64,000 nt of DNA, taken from positions 1 to 64,000 of the forward strand of contig NZ_JBFRGP010000017.1 in the NCBI RefSeq assembly GCF_052115385.1. Direction: 5' to 3'. The notes beneath the pieces are model-generated. The model worked only from the letters and a program-made list of their open reading frames with translations. It was not told the DNA's origin and made no database searches. The stretch is from Dyella_D sp052115385. GTDB taxonomy: Bacteria > Pseudomonadota > Gammaproteobacteria > Xanthomonadales > Rhodanobacteraceae. This document shows, piece after piece, positions 17,876 through 27,184 of this stretch (the first letter of the stretch is position 1; each line of letters opens with the position of its first letter). Position numbers and translations under genes: made by a program.

Positions 17876-18856
17876 ATGAATACACCGACAACTCCATGCT
17901 CCCGTTTGGTCGACCCCCGATCCGGCTCGCCGCTCGAACGGAGCGAAGCTGCGTACATCGCGCAGGACGGCACCAGCTATCCGATCGTGGATGGCGTGCC
18001 GCGCTTTGTTGCCGGCGAAAACTACGCACGTGCCTTCGGTGAACAATGGGTGCGGTTTCCAAGGACTCAGCTGGATTCGGCGACGGGCATTCCCTTGTCA
18101 GCCACTCGCCTGGAGCGCTGCCTTGGGCAAAGCCTGGCATCGCTCGACGGGCAGCTGGTTCTGGAGGCAGGCTCGGGCGCCGGGAGGTTTACCGAAATTC
18201 TGCTGAAGCATGGAGCGGTACTCGACTCGTTCGACTTCTCCGGCGCTGTCGCAGCGAACAAGGCCAACAATGGGGCGAGCGATCGGCTGTGCCTCGTTCA
18301 GGCGGACATACGCCAGATGCCCTTCCCCCGGGAAGCCTATGCCCTCGTGCTTTGCCTGGGCGTGGTGCAGCATACGCCGGACTCCGAAGAGAGCATCCGT
18401 GCACTGTGGTCGCGGGTGCGGCCCGGTGGTCGGCTGGTATTCGACCATTACCGGTGGAAGCTGAGGAACTTCATGCCGCCGCCGCTCGGTGTCGCGGGCC
18501 TGTTCTATCGCTGGTATTTCCTGCGCCTTCCGAAGGAGCGGCAGTTCGCCGCCGTCAAGCGAGTGTTCGATTTCTGGTTCCCATTGGTATGGCGCTTTCG
18601 CGAGTCGAAGGTTGCCCAGTTCGTACTCAGTAGAATGAATCCGATCGTCAATTATTACCCGCATTTCGGATTGCGTGATCGGGAGATGTACTACGACTGG
18701 ATGTTGCTCGATACCAACGATGCAATGACCGATGTCTACAAGCATCGACGGACCGCCAAGCAGATTCGGAGCTTTCTGGAGCAATTGGGAGCGACCGATA
18801 TCCAAGTGACTCATGGTGGCAACGGCGTGGAGGCCTCATGCAGGAAGCCGCTATGA
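17876..18856 (+). CDS. SAM-dependent methyltransferase with an N-terminal Trm112-like segment
   Basis: The 326-residue protein starts with a short Trm112-like region (RLVDPRSGSPLERSE, YPIVDGVPRFV) of the kind fused to many sugar and lipid methyltransferases. The catalytic core follows, with motif I VLEAGSGAGRFTEILL near 96, DSFDFSGAV, and ALVLCLGVVQHTPDSEES near 160. A C-terminal segment of about 120 residues is rich in aromatic and basic residues. It probably methylates a component of the glycan made by this cluster. It follows the other methyltransferase by 28 bases. Confidence 0.85.
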   Translation: MNTPTTPCSRLVDPRSGSPLERSEAAYIAQDGTSYPIVDGVPRFVAGENYARAFGEQWVRFPRTQLDSATGIPLSATRLERCLGQSLASLDGQLVLEAGSGAGRFTEILLKHGAVLDSFDFSGAVAANKANNGASDRLCLVQADIRQMPFPREAYALVLCLGVVQHTPDSEESIRALWSRVRPGGRLVFDHYRWKLRNFMPPPLGVAGLFYRWYFLRLPKERQFAAVKRVFDFWFPLVWRFRESKVAQFVLSRMNPIVNYYPHFGLRDREMYYDWMLLDTNDAMTDVYKHRRTAKQIRSFLEQLGATDIQVTHGGNGVEASCRKPL

Positions 18857-18916
18857 AGTCGGGTAGCTACCTATGCTTGTACATGAAGAGTTTCCCTGCC
18901 GATTGAGCCACCTCCA

Positions 18917-20836
18917 ATGTGCGGAATAGCAGGATTTCTGGGAAATGCAGCCATGGGGGCGGAGTCTCTGCTCTTATCCATGGGTTCATCGCTGCGTCAT
19001 CGCGGCCCGGATGACGCTGGCATATGGTTTGACGACCGGATCGGCGTGGGCCTGGCTCATCGCAGGCTTGCAGTGGTCGATCTTTCGCCTGCGGGTGCAC
19101 AGCCCATGCATTCCCATGACGGAAGGTATGTGCTTTCGTTCAATGGCGAAATCTACAACCATTCCGAGTTACGTCAGGCGCTGATAGAGGCCGGCGTATC
19201 GGGATGGCATGGCCATTCCGATACGGAGGTGTTGCTCGCGGCCGTTGTCGAGTGGGGCTTGGATGAAGCGTTGCGCCGCTGCAACGGCATGTTTGCCATC
19301 GCACTGTGGGATCGTTCAAGCGAACAGCTTGTACTCGCGCGCGACCGCACGGGCGAAAAGCCGTTATACGTAGGGTGGGTCTCCGGTGCGCTCGTATTCG
19401 GCTCCGAATTGAGGGCTTTGCGTTGCCATCCGGAATGGAAGAGAGAGGTCGAACCCTCAGCGCTTGCGCTCATGCTCCGGCTCGGCTACGTGCCTGCGCC
19501 GTGGAGCATCCAGAAGAACGTGTTCAAGCTGCCCGCGGCGAGCTTGCTAAGACTACGTATCGCAGATGCTGCCGCGCCGCTGTCGATCGAGGCATTTACG
19601 GCGAGGCTGGAGGCTTACTGGAGCCTCGATGAAACCGTCGGGCAAGCACTGGCGCACCCGTGGGACGGGACGGAGGACGGCGCCATAGACGCCTTGCAGG
19701 CGCTGCTCGACGACGCCGTGCGCATCCGCATGATGGCTGATGTTTCCGTTGGGGCTCTGTTGTCGGGTGGAGTCGATTCGAGTCTGGTCGTGGCCAGCAT
19801 GCAGCGCCAGTCGCGTTCACCCGTTCGAACCTTCACGGTCGGCTTCGATGAAGTGGCCTTGGACGAATCCGGTCCGGCACGCGATATCGCTCAGCTTCTG
19901 GGTACCGAGCACGAAGAGATCAGGGTATCCGCGTCGCATGCGCTGGATATGGTGGCCCGTTTGCCCGATGTCTACGACGAACCCTTTGCTGACGTGGCGC
20001 AGATTCCTGCTTTGCTGGTTTGCGAAGCTGCCAGGAAGCGAGTGACGGTGGCCCTGACCGGAGATGGCGGCGACGAACTGTTCCACGGCTACCAGCGCTA
20101 TCTGAATGCCGAGAGTTCGTGGGGCATACTTCATGGGCTGGGCGAGGGCGGCAGGCGGGTGGCCGGAGGGGTTCTGGAGCAGGCCGGGCGGCTGGCTCCT
20201 CGCGGAAAGCGGTCGGCGTCCTTGCTCAGGCAGGCCGCACGTATTCCGGCGATCGATGGAGACGACTATTACGCGAGGTTGCTTGCTTTCACGGGCGGCG
20301 GGGGTGGGATAGGGGGCGAGGTGCTCTCACGCGGCTTGCGCTGGGCGTGGCCCCGTATTCCAACGAACGTCAGTGGCTTGGCGCAGCGAATGCGCTATGT
20401 GGATCAGCGACTGAGCCTTCCCGAGGGTATCCACAGCAAGCTCGATCGGGCGAGTATGGCGGTGGCGCTGGAGCTGCGCGTGCCGCTCCTGGATCCTCGT
20501 CTTCTTGCCTTGTCCTGGCGCATGCCGCAGCGATGGTTGGCGCGGCGCGGCACAGGCAAGCTGTTGCTGAGAAAGATGCTGGGAAGGCAGCTTCCTTCCT
20601 CGCTGGCGTCGCGTCCGAAGCACGGTTTCGATGTGCCGATCAGTGCGTGGCTTCGCGGACCCTTGCGCGAATGGGCGGCCGATTTATTGAGCGACGAAGC
20701 GTTGAGGCGTGATGCATGGATAGATGCGAAGGTGGTCCGCTCATTGTTTGACGACCATTTGTCCGGGCGCGCGGACTATGGGTATGCCTTATGGGCGCTG
20801 CTCATGTACTTGAGCTGGAGCGCTCGCCATGGCTGA
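18917..20836 (+). CDS. asnB: Asparagine synthase-like glutamine amidotransferase (AsnB family)
   Basis: The 639-residue protein has an N-terminal class II glutamine amidotransferase domain whose nucleophile is Cys2 of MCGIAGF, with RHRGPDD and FNGEIYNH segments. It is followed by an asparagine synthase ATP-pyrophosphatase domain with LLSGGVDSSLV near residue 283, VALTGDGGDELFHGY and the terminal KHGFDVPISAWLR. Family members in glycan clusters often amidate a sugar acid rather than make free asparagine, and that is the likely role here, though this is inference. The start is fixed by the need for Cys2. It overlaps the next glycosyltransferase by eight bases. Confidence 0.9.
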   Translation: MCGIAGFLGNAAMGAESLLLSMGSSLRHRGPDDAGIWFDDRIGVGLAHRRLAVVDLSPAGAQPMHSHDGRYVLSFNGEIYNHSELRQALIEAGVSGWHGHSDTEVLLAAVVEWGLDEALRRCNGMFAIALWDRSSEQLVLARDRTGEKPLYVGWVSGALVFGSELRALRCHPEWKREVEPSALALMLRLGYVPAPWSIQKNVFKLPAASLLRLRIADAAAPLSIEAFTARLEAYWSLDETVGQALAHPWDGTEDGAIDALQALLDDAVRIRMMADVSVGALLSGGVDSSLVVASMQRQSRSPVRTFTVGFDEVALDESGPARDIAQLLGTEHEEIRVSASHALDMVARLPDVYDEPFADVAQIPALLVCEAARKRVTVALTGDGGDELFHGYQRYLNAESSWGILHGLGEGGRRVAGGVLEQAGRLAPRGKRSASLLRQAARIPAIDGDDYYARLLAFTGGGGGIGGEVLSRGLRWAWPRIPTNVSGLAQRMRYVDQRLSLPEGIHSKLDRASMAVALELRVPLLDPRLLALSWRMPQRWLARRGTGKLLLRKMLGRQLPSSLASRPKHGFDVPISAWLRGPLREWAADLLSDEALRRDAWIDAKVVRSLFDDHLSGRADYGYALWALLMYLSWSARHG

Positions 20837-22001
20837 AGATGCCTTGCGGATCCTGGTCATCGGCAACCTGCCTCCGCACGTGCTGGGCGGGGCGGAGAAT
20901 CAAGTGGCGCGTTTGGCGGCCGCGTGGGTCAGAGCGGGCGCATCGGTGGAAGTGGCCGGGCATCGCATTCCGGACGGCATGCAGGACGTATCCGGCCAAA
21001 CTATCCGTACTCACCGGATACACAGCTGGAGTTTCGGCGGACGGCTCGGGCGGGCCATCGGCTATGCCATGTCGATGGCTGGGCTGGTCATGCGCAAACG
21101 GCACGCCTACGACGTGGTGTACTGCCGCGGGATAAGCGATGGTCTGTTGTGCCTGGTCATGTTGAAGGGTATGAGGCTTTGCAAGTGGCCGATCATGGCC
21201 TGTCCGATCAATGCGCGAGGTGCCGGCGACGCGGCTTTTGTCCGCTCCATTCCGGGCTGGCGATGGTTAGCCAGGTTGGTCGATCGCCATGTGCAGGTCA
21301 TCAATCTCATCAACACAGCCATTGCCGATGACTTGAAGGCGATCGGTATCGAACGGCCGCAACTGAGTCGAGTGCCCAATGGAATTGCAGTACAGGATTT
21401 GACTCCGCGTATATCCGTCGCGAAAGTGCGGCGGCTGATCTGGACCGGGCGCCATAGCGAGCAGAAGGGTTTGGATCTCCTGATTCCTGCATTGGCGTTG
21501 TGTCGGAAACAAGGCATCCATTTCCATCTGGATTTGTTCGGCGATGGAGGACAACGTGAAGCGTTGATCCGCCAGGTAGAGCACCTCGGCCTGGCCGACT
21601 GCATACAATTCCAAGATCCTGTTCAGATGGATGCGGTCCGCTCCATCTTGTTGCAAGCCGATGTTTTCGTGCTCCCGTCTCGCTACGAGGGGATGTCCAA
21701 TTCGGCTTTGGAGGCGATGGAGGCTGGGCTTCCGGTATTGTGTACCCGTTGTGACGGTATCGATGCCTATGTGGATGGCGAGGCAGGGTGGGTATGCAAT
21801 CCCAACTCCATCGATGATCTGACGAAGGCGCTGCTGCAGATGTTTGGTGTCTCCGACGACGACGTACTTCGGCTTGGCCGCCACGCGCGTACGCTGGTGG
21901 AGCAGCGATTTGCGATCGAGGCGGTAGCGGCCGCCAATCTTTCATTGTTGTCGCAGGCCGCGGGCAGGGATGGGGCGTATGCGCCTGCTTGTTCTCAATA
22001 A
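20829..22001 (+). CDS. Family 4 glycosyltransferase
   Basis: The 390-residue GT-B enzyme opens with LRILVIGNLPPHVLGGAENQ, the GT4 acceptor loop. The C-terminal donor half has RLIWTGRHSEQKGLDLLIPA and the E-x7-E element in RYEGMSNSALEAMEAGLPVL. It overlaps the asnB-like gene upstream and the next glycosyltransferase downstream (about 30 bases), so the three are translationally linked. The sugar it transfers is unknown. Confidence 0.9.
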   Translation: MAEDALRILVIGNLPPHVLGGAENQVARLAAAWVRAGASVEVAGHRIPDGMQDVSGQTIRTHRIHSWSFGGRLGRAIGYAMSMAGLVMRKRHAYDVVYCRGISDGLLCLVMLKGMRLCKWPIMACPINARGAGDAAFVRSIPGWRWLARLVDRHVQVINLINTAIADDLKAIGIERPQLSRVPNGIAVQDLTPRISVAKVRRLIWTGRHSEQKGLDLLIPALALCRKQGIHFHLDLFGDGGQREALIRQVEHLGLADCIQFQDPVQMDAVRSILLQADVFVLPSRYEGMSNSALEAMEAGLPVLCTRCDGIDAYVDGEAGWVCNPNSIDDLTKALLQMFGVSDDDVLRLGRHARTLVEQRFAIEAVAAANLSLLSQAAGRDGAYAPACSQ

Positions 22002-23091
22002 GCGGCAGTACACCGGCAAAGATCTTCTCGATGACCGCTATGGTCGTCTGTACGAATTGCCGGTGGAACTGGCAGCGAGGGGGCACGAAGTGGTGGTTCT
22101 CGCCGCTTCGTACCGCCTGCGCGGCGAATCGCGTGGAATGGAATCGGGCGTTACCTGGCATTCGGTGGATGCGTGGCGCTCGCCGCTCGCCTATTGGCGC
22201 AGACTTCAGGAGCTTCTGCACGAATTTCGTCCGGAGGTGATCTGGGCCAGTTCGGACGCTTTTCATGTCATCGGTGCGATGGAAGTCGGGCGCCGCTCGC
22301 GTATACCGACGGTGGCTGATTTCTACGATGATTACGAGGCGTTCGGCCTGACGTCCCTACCAGGACTGCGCACCGCGTTGCGCAGGGCATCCATGCGGTT
22401 GGATGGGCTAAGTGCTGTCAGTCATTCGCTTGCTGCCACCCTTAAGTCACGGGCGTCGATCGTTGCTCCTGTGGAAGTGGTGGAGAACGGGGTCCCGGGA
22501 ATGTTCATGCAGGCCACGGGACGCGGTGAAGCACGGCAACGACTAGGCCTGCCGCAGGATGTTCCTTTGATAGGCACCGCAGGCGCTCTGAGCGCTTCTC
22601 GCGGTATTGGCGATCTGTTGGATGCTTATCGATTACTGCGCGAACGGGAGCCGTCCGTAAAGTTGGTGGTCGCAGGGCCGCGTGATCGCGCGCTATCGAG
22701 GGATCTCGCCGGGGACGCCCTGGATTTGGGAGAGCTTGCGCATGCGCAGGTGCCTCTTCTGTACTCAGCGCTGGATGTCGGGGTTGTGTGCAACAAGGAC
22801 AGCGCTTTTGGGCGTGCCTGCTACCCACAGAAGCTTGCCGAGATGGTGGCAAGTGAGCTCCCGGTAGTCGTATCTGCCGTGGGCGACGCCGCCTTGCTGC
22901 TGCAAGGCTATCCGGCGTGTCTGTATGCGCCGGGCGATGTCCAGGGCCTCTCCCAGCGATTGGGGCAGCAGCTTCGGTCTCCGGTGGTGGTTCCGTCGTC
23001 GCTGGCGCTGAGTTGGAAGACGTTGGCGGTCAAGCTGGAAGGCCTGCTGCAAAAGGCGATGCGGTCAACGCCCGATGGATCGCCCGGATGA
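21979..23091 (+). CDS. Family 4 glycosyltransferase
   Basis: The 370-residue protein has the shape of a GT-B glycosyltransferase: N-terminal MRLLVLNKRQYTGKDLLDDR, a central linker, and a donor domain with LIGTAGALSASRGIGDLLDAYRLL written across residues near 195 and YPQKLAEMVASELPVVVSAVG near 290, where the usual E-x7-E is reduced to a KLAE pattern. ATG 21970 is an alternative start three codons upstream. It is the last gene of the plus-strand cluster and converges with the minus-strand membrane glycosyltransferase, with 24 bases between stops. Confidence 0.86.
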   Translation: MRLLVLNKRQYTGKDLLDDRYGRLYELPVELAARGHEVVVLAASYRLRGESRGMESGVTWHSVDAWRSPLAYWRRLQELLHEFRPEVIWASSDAFHVIGAMEVGRRSRIPTVADFYDDYEAFGLTSLPGLRTALRRASMRLDGLSAVSHSLAATLKSRASIVAPVEVVENGVPGMFMQATGRGEARQRLGLPQDVPLIGTAGALSASRGIGDLLDAYRLLREREPSVKLVVAGPRDRALSRDLAGDALDLGELAHAQVPLLYSALDVGVVCNKDSAFGRACYPQKLAEMVASELPVVVSAVGDAALLLQGYPACLYAPGDVQGLSQRLGQQLRSPVVVPSSLALSWKTLAVKLEGLLQKAMRSTPDGSPG

Positions 23092-23115
23092 TGAAGCCGT
23101 GCTTGGGCCATTGCG

Positions 23116-25050
23116 CTACATAGAAGACACTCGAACACGAAGCTCGGCAATGCTGCTGTCCAGCCGGCCGCCGTAGTTGAGAGCCTCAAGATCCTTGATA
23201 GCGCGCTGAGCTTCGTCGAGCTTGCCTTGTGCGATCAGCATACGAATGACGGTGATGTGGTAAGCCGGTTCGTTGGGGCTTGCCTTCAAGGCTTCGGTTG
23301 CCATGCGCAGGCCCAGGCTCTTGTCGTTCAGAACGTTCCACGCGTAGTCGCCATAGGTGGCGAGTGTGCGAGGCCCGGTACGCGGGTGAGACAGTGCGGC
23401 CAGAAAGGCTTCGATCATGCGCTGCTTGGGAAGATCGCATTGCTCGGCGCGCGCGCATTGAACGAGGGCGCCCAATGAACTCTCGTCCTGGACGGTTGGC
23501 ATGCGTGCCTTCAGTTTGCTCGTCATGGTTTCCCACCATGATTCCTTGAGAGGCAGGTGCATGCGCGAATTCATGAAAATCAGTGCCTGCTCGGGAAGGA
23601 TCGATGATTCGGGCAGGGCGGCAGCACGCTCCAGCGGTGCGTACGCCATTTGCGTAAAGGGCGATGCAGGGTCGTAATTGGAATAGATGATATAGGTGCG
23701 CCCGAGTTCGTACTGAGCGCGTGGAGAATCAGGAGCGCGTGCCGCCAATTCCTCGGCGAGCCGCAACGGGCTGCTCCAGGCCTGTGACGTCATCGCCGTA
23801 AGACTGGCCCATAGCAGAAGCAGGACGGCGAAAAGAGCACGGCGAATCCACAGCATCCGCTCGGGTGTGTGCTGAGTGTTGACGATAAGCGCTGGCACGA
23901 TAGCGAGCAACAGGCCGAAACTGGCGAAATAGTTGCGATGCTCGTAGATCAGCTCGAGTGACAGAATGGTGCCGGTCAGCAGATGGCAGCCGATGAAGAA
24001 CTGCAATCCCAGGGCGATGAGCGGTTGACGTGTCCGTAACCGCAGCGCCAGGAAAATCATCAAAACCAGCGACACAATCCCTGCGGCCGTGGTCCATGGC
24101 GACAGCAGGCTCGTCGAGATATGGAAGTTGTCATGATAGAAGCTCAGCGCATCAGGCGTGGGTAGCAACGTCCAGACGACATACGATGGAACGATGCGTG
24201 CCTCGCTGAACAGGCGGGTGGCCAGCGTGAAGTCGCGAGTGGCCCAGTTTGAAGGTTTCAACAGGCCCGGTAGCAACCAGGCAAGGCCAACAACCAGCGG
24301 CAGGGCCAGGAACAGCAGGAAGCCGCCGGAGATCCAGGCGTCGTATCGTCCATCCCGGCGCTGAAAGCGAAAAACTACCCATTCCACGGACGCGGCATAC
24401 AAGGGCAGCATCACCGCAGTTTCCTTGGCGAGAAGGCCGGTTGCGGTCGGAATGGCTATGCTCATCGCACTGAGGATCAGCCCTCGCCAGTAGTTTCCGG
24501 CCAGCATGCGGCGTCTGCCTGCGACGTAGCCGATCAGGCCGGCAAGCACGAACAGGTTCGCCATGCTCTCCATGCGTTGGACTACGTACAGCACGGAGGT
24601 CAGATTGATGGGCAGCAAGAGCCAGCCGCCGGCGATCCAGGCGGCGGCGACGCCCGCGCGGCGGAGGGCGTCGAGGTCGTTATCCGCGCGCCGGGTGGCG
24701 ATAATCAATTGCCGTGCGAGCACGAAGACCAGCAAGCCGTTCAAGAGATGAATGGCTAGATTGGTGAGCTTCATCCAATAGGGATTCAGCCCGGTCATCA
24801 GGTAATTCGCGGCAAAGCTCAGTGACGCGAGCGGGCGTTTGAAATCGCTCGCTGGCGAGGAGAGCGCGGCTTGCGTCAGTGAAGCAAGGCTGGCATTCGA
24901 GGGTTGCACGCCGTGGTTGTCGACGATGTTGGGATAGTCGTCGAACAGCCACCCCCCGCTGAGTCCCGGCAAGTAGATCGCCAGAGTGACCGCTAGCAGG
25001 ATGATGAGTGTGATGCCGCCTGAGCGGAAAGGGCGAACTAGTGCGGTCAT
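23116..25050 (-). CDS. GT-C type membrane glycosyltransferase, TMTC-like, with C-terminal helical repeats (second copy)
   Basis: This 644-residue protein has about ten or eleven membrane segments and a soluble C-terminal part of about 230 residues with TPR-like helices (SPRAQYELGRTYIIYSNY, NEPAYHITVIRMLIAQGKL). The first periplasmic loop carries FDDYPNIVDN near residue 37, the acidic pair of GT-C enzymes such as TMTC and PMT proteins, and a conserved YEHRNYFAS lies near residue 375. Such enzymes use polyprenyl-phosphate sugars outside the membrane. It overlaps its paralogue upstream by four bases (ATGA) and lies in the pilin gene orientation, so pilin O-glycosylation is the leading hypothesis (inference; compare TfpW). 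General glycan modification is the alternative. Confidence 0.8.
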   Translation of the reverse strand: MTALVRPFRSGGITLIILLAVTLAIYLPGLSGGWLFDDYPNIVDNHGVQPSNASLASLTQAALSSPASDFKRPLASLSFAANYLMTGLNPYWMKLTNLAIHLLNGLLVFVLARQLIIATRRADNDLDALRRAGVAAAWIAGGWLLLPINLTSVLYVVQRMESMANLFVLAGLIGYVAGRRRMLAGNYWRGLILSAMSIAIPTATGLLAKETAVMLPLYAASVEWVVFRFQRRDGRYDAWISGGFLLFLALPLVVGLAWLLPGLLKPSNWATRDFTLATRLFSEARIVPSYVVWTLLPTPDALSFYHDNFHISTSLLSPWTTAAGIVSLVLMIFLALRLRTRQPLIALGLQFFIGCHLLTGTILSLELIYEHRNYFASFGLLLAIVPALIVNTQHTPERMLWIRRALFAVLLLLWASLTAMTSQAWSSPLRLAEELAARAPDSPRAQYELGRTYIIYSNYDPASPFTQMAYAPLERAAALPESSILPEQALIFMNSRMHLPLKESWWETMTSKLKARMPTVQDESSLGALVQCARAEQCDLPKQRMIEAFLAALSHPRTGPRTLATYGDYAWNVLNDKSLGLRMATEALKASPNEPAYHITVIRMLIAQGKLDEAQRAIKDLEALNYGGRLDSSIAELRVRVSSM

Positions 25051-27098
25051 GCGGATTCAATGGAAGAAGGGCGGCTTTGCGCATCGCTGCGCAGGGTCTG
25101 GCGTAACCGTACCAGCTCTTTGTCCCAGTAGTGCTGGCGGCGCAGTATCCAGGCATGGACGCGCGCCATGCCGAAGGCGGGGACGAATTCTTGCGAGCGC
25201 ACGCTTTCGTAGTCGTCCAGATGTTGCAACGCCTGGACCGGATATCCCGATGAGCCCAGCAGTGCTGCCTGCTGCAGGGCGATGTTGGGGGTCACTTGCT
25301 GATCAAGTGCGAGCTTGAAAGAAGCCAGGGCGGCGGCGGGCTGATGCCGTTCCAGTGCGATCCGGCCGCGCAGGTGATAGAGATCCTGCCGCCGTCCAGG
25401 CGTTTCCATCAGGCGTGGGTTGGACATTGCCGCCTCGAGCAAGGCCTCGATCCCTTCCAGATTCATCTGTGGGCAGGCGGGTGTGCGATTCTGGTCGAGG
25501 CCACGCCCGAACCAACTCGCCAAGAGGTTGCCGGTGTCGCGCGTGGTGCGCAGCGCAACGATGGAAGCCTGCATGCTTGCCGGGTCTATCGAGCCAAGCT
25601 GGCATCGCGCCGCCAGCAGGTTCAAGGCCAACTGCACCTGGTCCGGGTTGCGCTCGAGGGCTGGCGCTAGGCGCTTGATGGCTTGGTCAGGATGTCCGCC
25701 GGCCATTTCTTCCTGCGCTGCATAAGCCTGCGCCCGTGGCGACTGTGGATTGAGCATGGCCCAAAGCAGGGCCTGGTCGCGTGTATTGCCCCACAGATCC
25801 GCTCTCGCATAGGTCATCCAGGCGAATCCTGTAAGTATCGCCAGGGCAATGATGGTCTTTGCTCTCTGGCCGAATAGTGTGGCGCGCTCGCCGTCGATCG
25901 CCACTCGTGATGCGGTGGCAATCGGGGCGCCGCATAGCCATAGCGCCAGAGGCCAGAACATAAGCAAGGCCGGCAGATAGTTGCGGTGTTCGAAGTACAG
26001 CTCCAGCGCGACCGTGCTCGATTCCATCGACTGCCCGACGAAATAAAAAGCTATCGCCAGTGCCACGGCGGGTGCCTTGCGGCGCATCAGGCAGGCGGCT
26101 GCCAACAGCCCCAGCACGCCGAGAAGGGCCGGCAGCGTGGTGCCTGGCCGCCGCAACGAGGTCGAGGCAACGAACTGATCGTTGAATATGCCGGCGGTGT
26201 AGGGGTGCGGTAGCCAGAGCAGGCGCAGATATTCGAACAGCACGCGCGGTTCGGTGATGAGCCGTTGCTCCAAGGTCCAAGGCCGCACGCCAGAGATGCC
26301 GTGAGCGATTCCTTGCCAGCCGGCGTGCAGCAGATACAGGCCGACAACGGCGCTGGGTAAGGCCATCAGGCAAAGTGTGGCAATTCGGTACTGGCGGCGC
26401 CCTTGCGCCGACCATTCGATGTCCGGAGACGCTATGGGCTTAAGAAAGAACCATTCGATCGAGAGTGCCAGCGCGGGAAGGAGCGCTCCATTGGCCTTGC
26501 TCAGGGTCGCGAACACGGTGCAGAGGCCAAGACCGAGCAAGGCTCCCAACCAGCCAGCGCTAGTGTTGCCTTGGCGAAAAGCCTCGCGTGCCTGTAGCCA
26601 GAACAGCAGGCCGGCCAGTGTGAAGGTGGCGGGCAACATGGCCTCGCGCTGCACGATGTAGAGCGTTGTGGAGACGAATAGCGGATGCAGCAGCCAGAGG
26701 GCGGCGCCGAGGAGCGCAGCCAGCTCGTAGCGTGGATGCAGCCTGGTATCGCCGTTGCGCATTGCCCACCCCAAGCGTCGCAGCAGCAGCGCCAGCAGAA
26801 GGCCGTTGAGTACGTGCAACACCAAATTGGTGCGCTTGAACGGCAATGGTGAGGCGGGCCAGTCTCTGGCGTCGAGCAGGAAGCTCGCGAGTGCTACGGG
26901 TCGGCCTATTGGATCGGCTGAGCCTGAGGTCACAAAACGCAAGAAGCTATCCGCATCGTGGACAGGGCCGGTAGCTCCCAGTGCGGGGAGGTTGGCGAAG
27001 TCGTCAAACAGGAAGGTACCGCGCAGGCCGTCTGCATAGACCACGACCGTCAGCACGACGAGCAGGATGTAGAGAGCGGGATATAGAAATCTGCGCAT
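25047..27098 (-). CDS. GT-C type membrane glycosyltransferase, TMTC-like, with C-terminal helical repeats (first copy)
   Basis: This 683-residue protein is a paralogue of the gene that follows it. It has a single N-terminal membrane helix, then FDDFANLPAL near residue 32 with the catalytic-type Asp pair, about ten further membrane segments, the shared FEHRNYLPALLMFWP motif near residue 370, and a soluble C-terminal third of TPR-like helices (NPQSPRAQAYAAQEEMAGG, HLRGRIALERHQPAAALASF). It lies 86 bases downstream of pilA1, beyond that gene's terminator. The pairing of two such enzymes suggests two acceptors or two sugars. The proposed role in pilin glycosylation is inferred from position and fold. 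Confidence 0.8.
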   Translation of the reverse strand: MRRFLYPALYILLVVLTVVVYADGLRGTFLFDDFANLPALGATGPVHDADSFLRFVTSGSADPIGRPVALASFLLDARDWPASPLPFKRTNLVLHVLNGLLLALLLRRLGWAMRNGDTRLHPRYELAALLGAALWLLHPLFVSTTLYIVQREAMLPATFTLAGLLFWLQAREAFRQGNTSAGWLGALLGLGLCTVFATLSKANGALLPALALSIEWFFLKPIASPDIEWSAQGRRQYRIATLCLMALPSAVVGLYLLHAGWQGIAHGISGVRPWTLEQRLITEPRVLFEYLRLLWLPHPYTAGIFNDQFVASTSLRRPGTTLPALLGVLGLLAAACLMRRKAPAVALAIAFYFVGQSMESSTVALELYFEHRNYLPALLMFWPLALWLCGAPIATASRVAIDGERATLFGQRAKTIIALAILTGFAWMTYARADLWGNTRDQALLWAMLNPQSPRAQAYAAQEEMAGGHPDQAIKRLAPALERNPDQVQLALNLLAARCQLGSIDPASMQASIVALRTTRDTGNLLASWFGRGLDQNRTPACPQMNLEGIEALLEAAMSNPRLMETPGRRQDLYHLRGRIALERHQPAAALASFKLALDQQVTPNIALQQAALLGSSGYPVQALQHLDDYESVRSQEFVPAFGMARVHAWILRRQHYWDKELVRLRQTLRSDAQSRPSSIESA

Positions 27099-27124
27099 CG
27101 ATGGCGGCCGCCGGTCATGAAACT

Positions 27125-27151
27125 AAAAAGGGGCCGCAATGATGCGGCCCC
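27125..27151 (-). terminator. Intrinsic terminator of pilA1
   Basis: A perfect 9-bp stem (ggggccgca and tgcggcccc) with a four-base loop is followed on the minus strand by five U residues. It lies 34 bases after the pilA1 stop and would make the downstream glycosyltransferase genes weakly expressed by partial read-through. Confidence 0.85.
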
Positions 27152-27184
27152 TTCCTTCAGCAAGCTTACTAGCTGATCGAGCGC

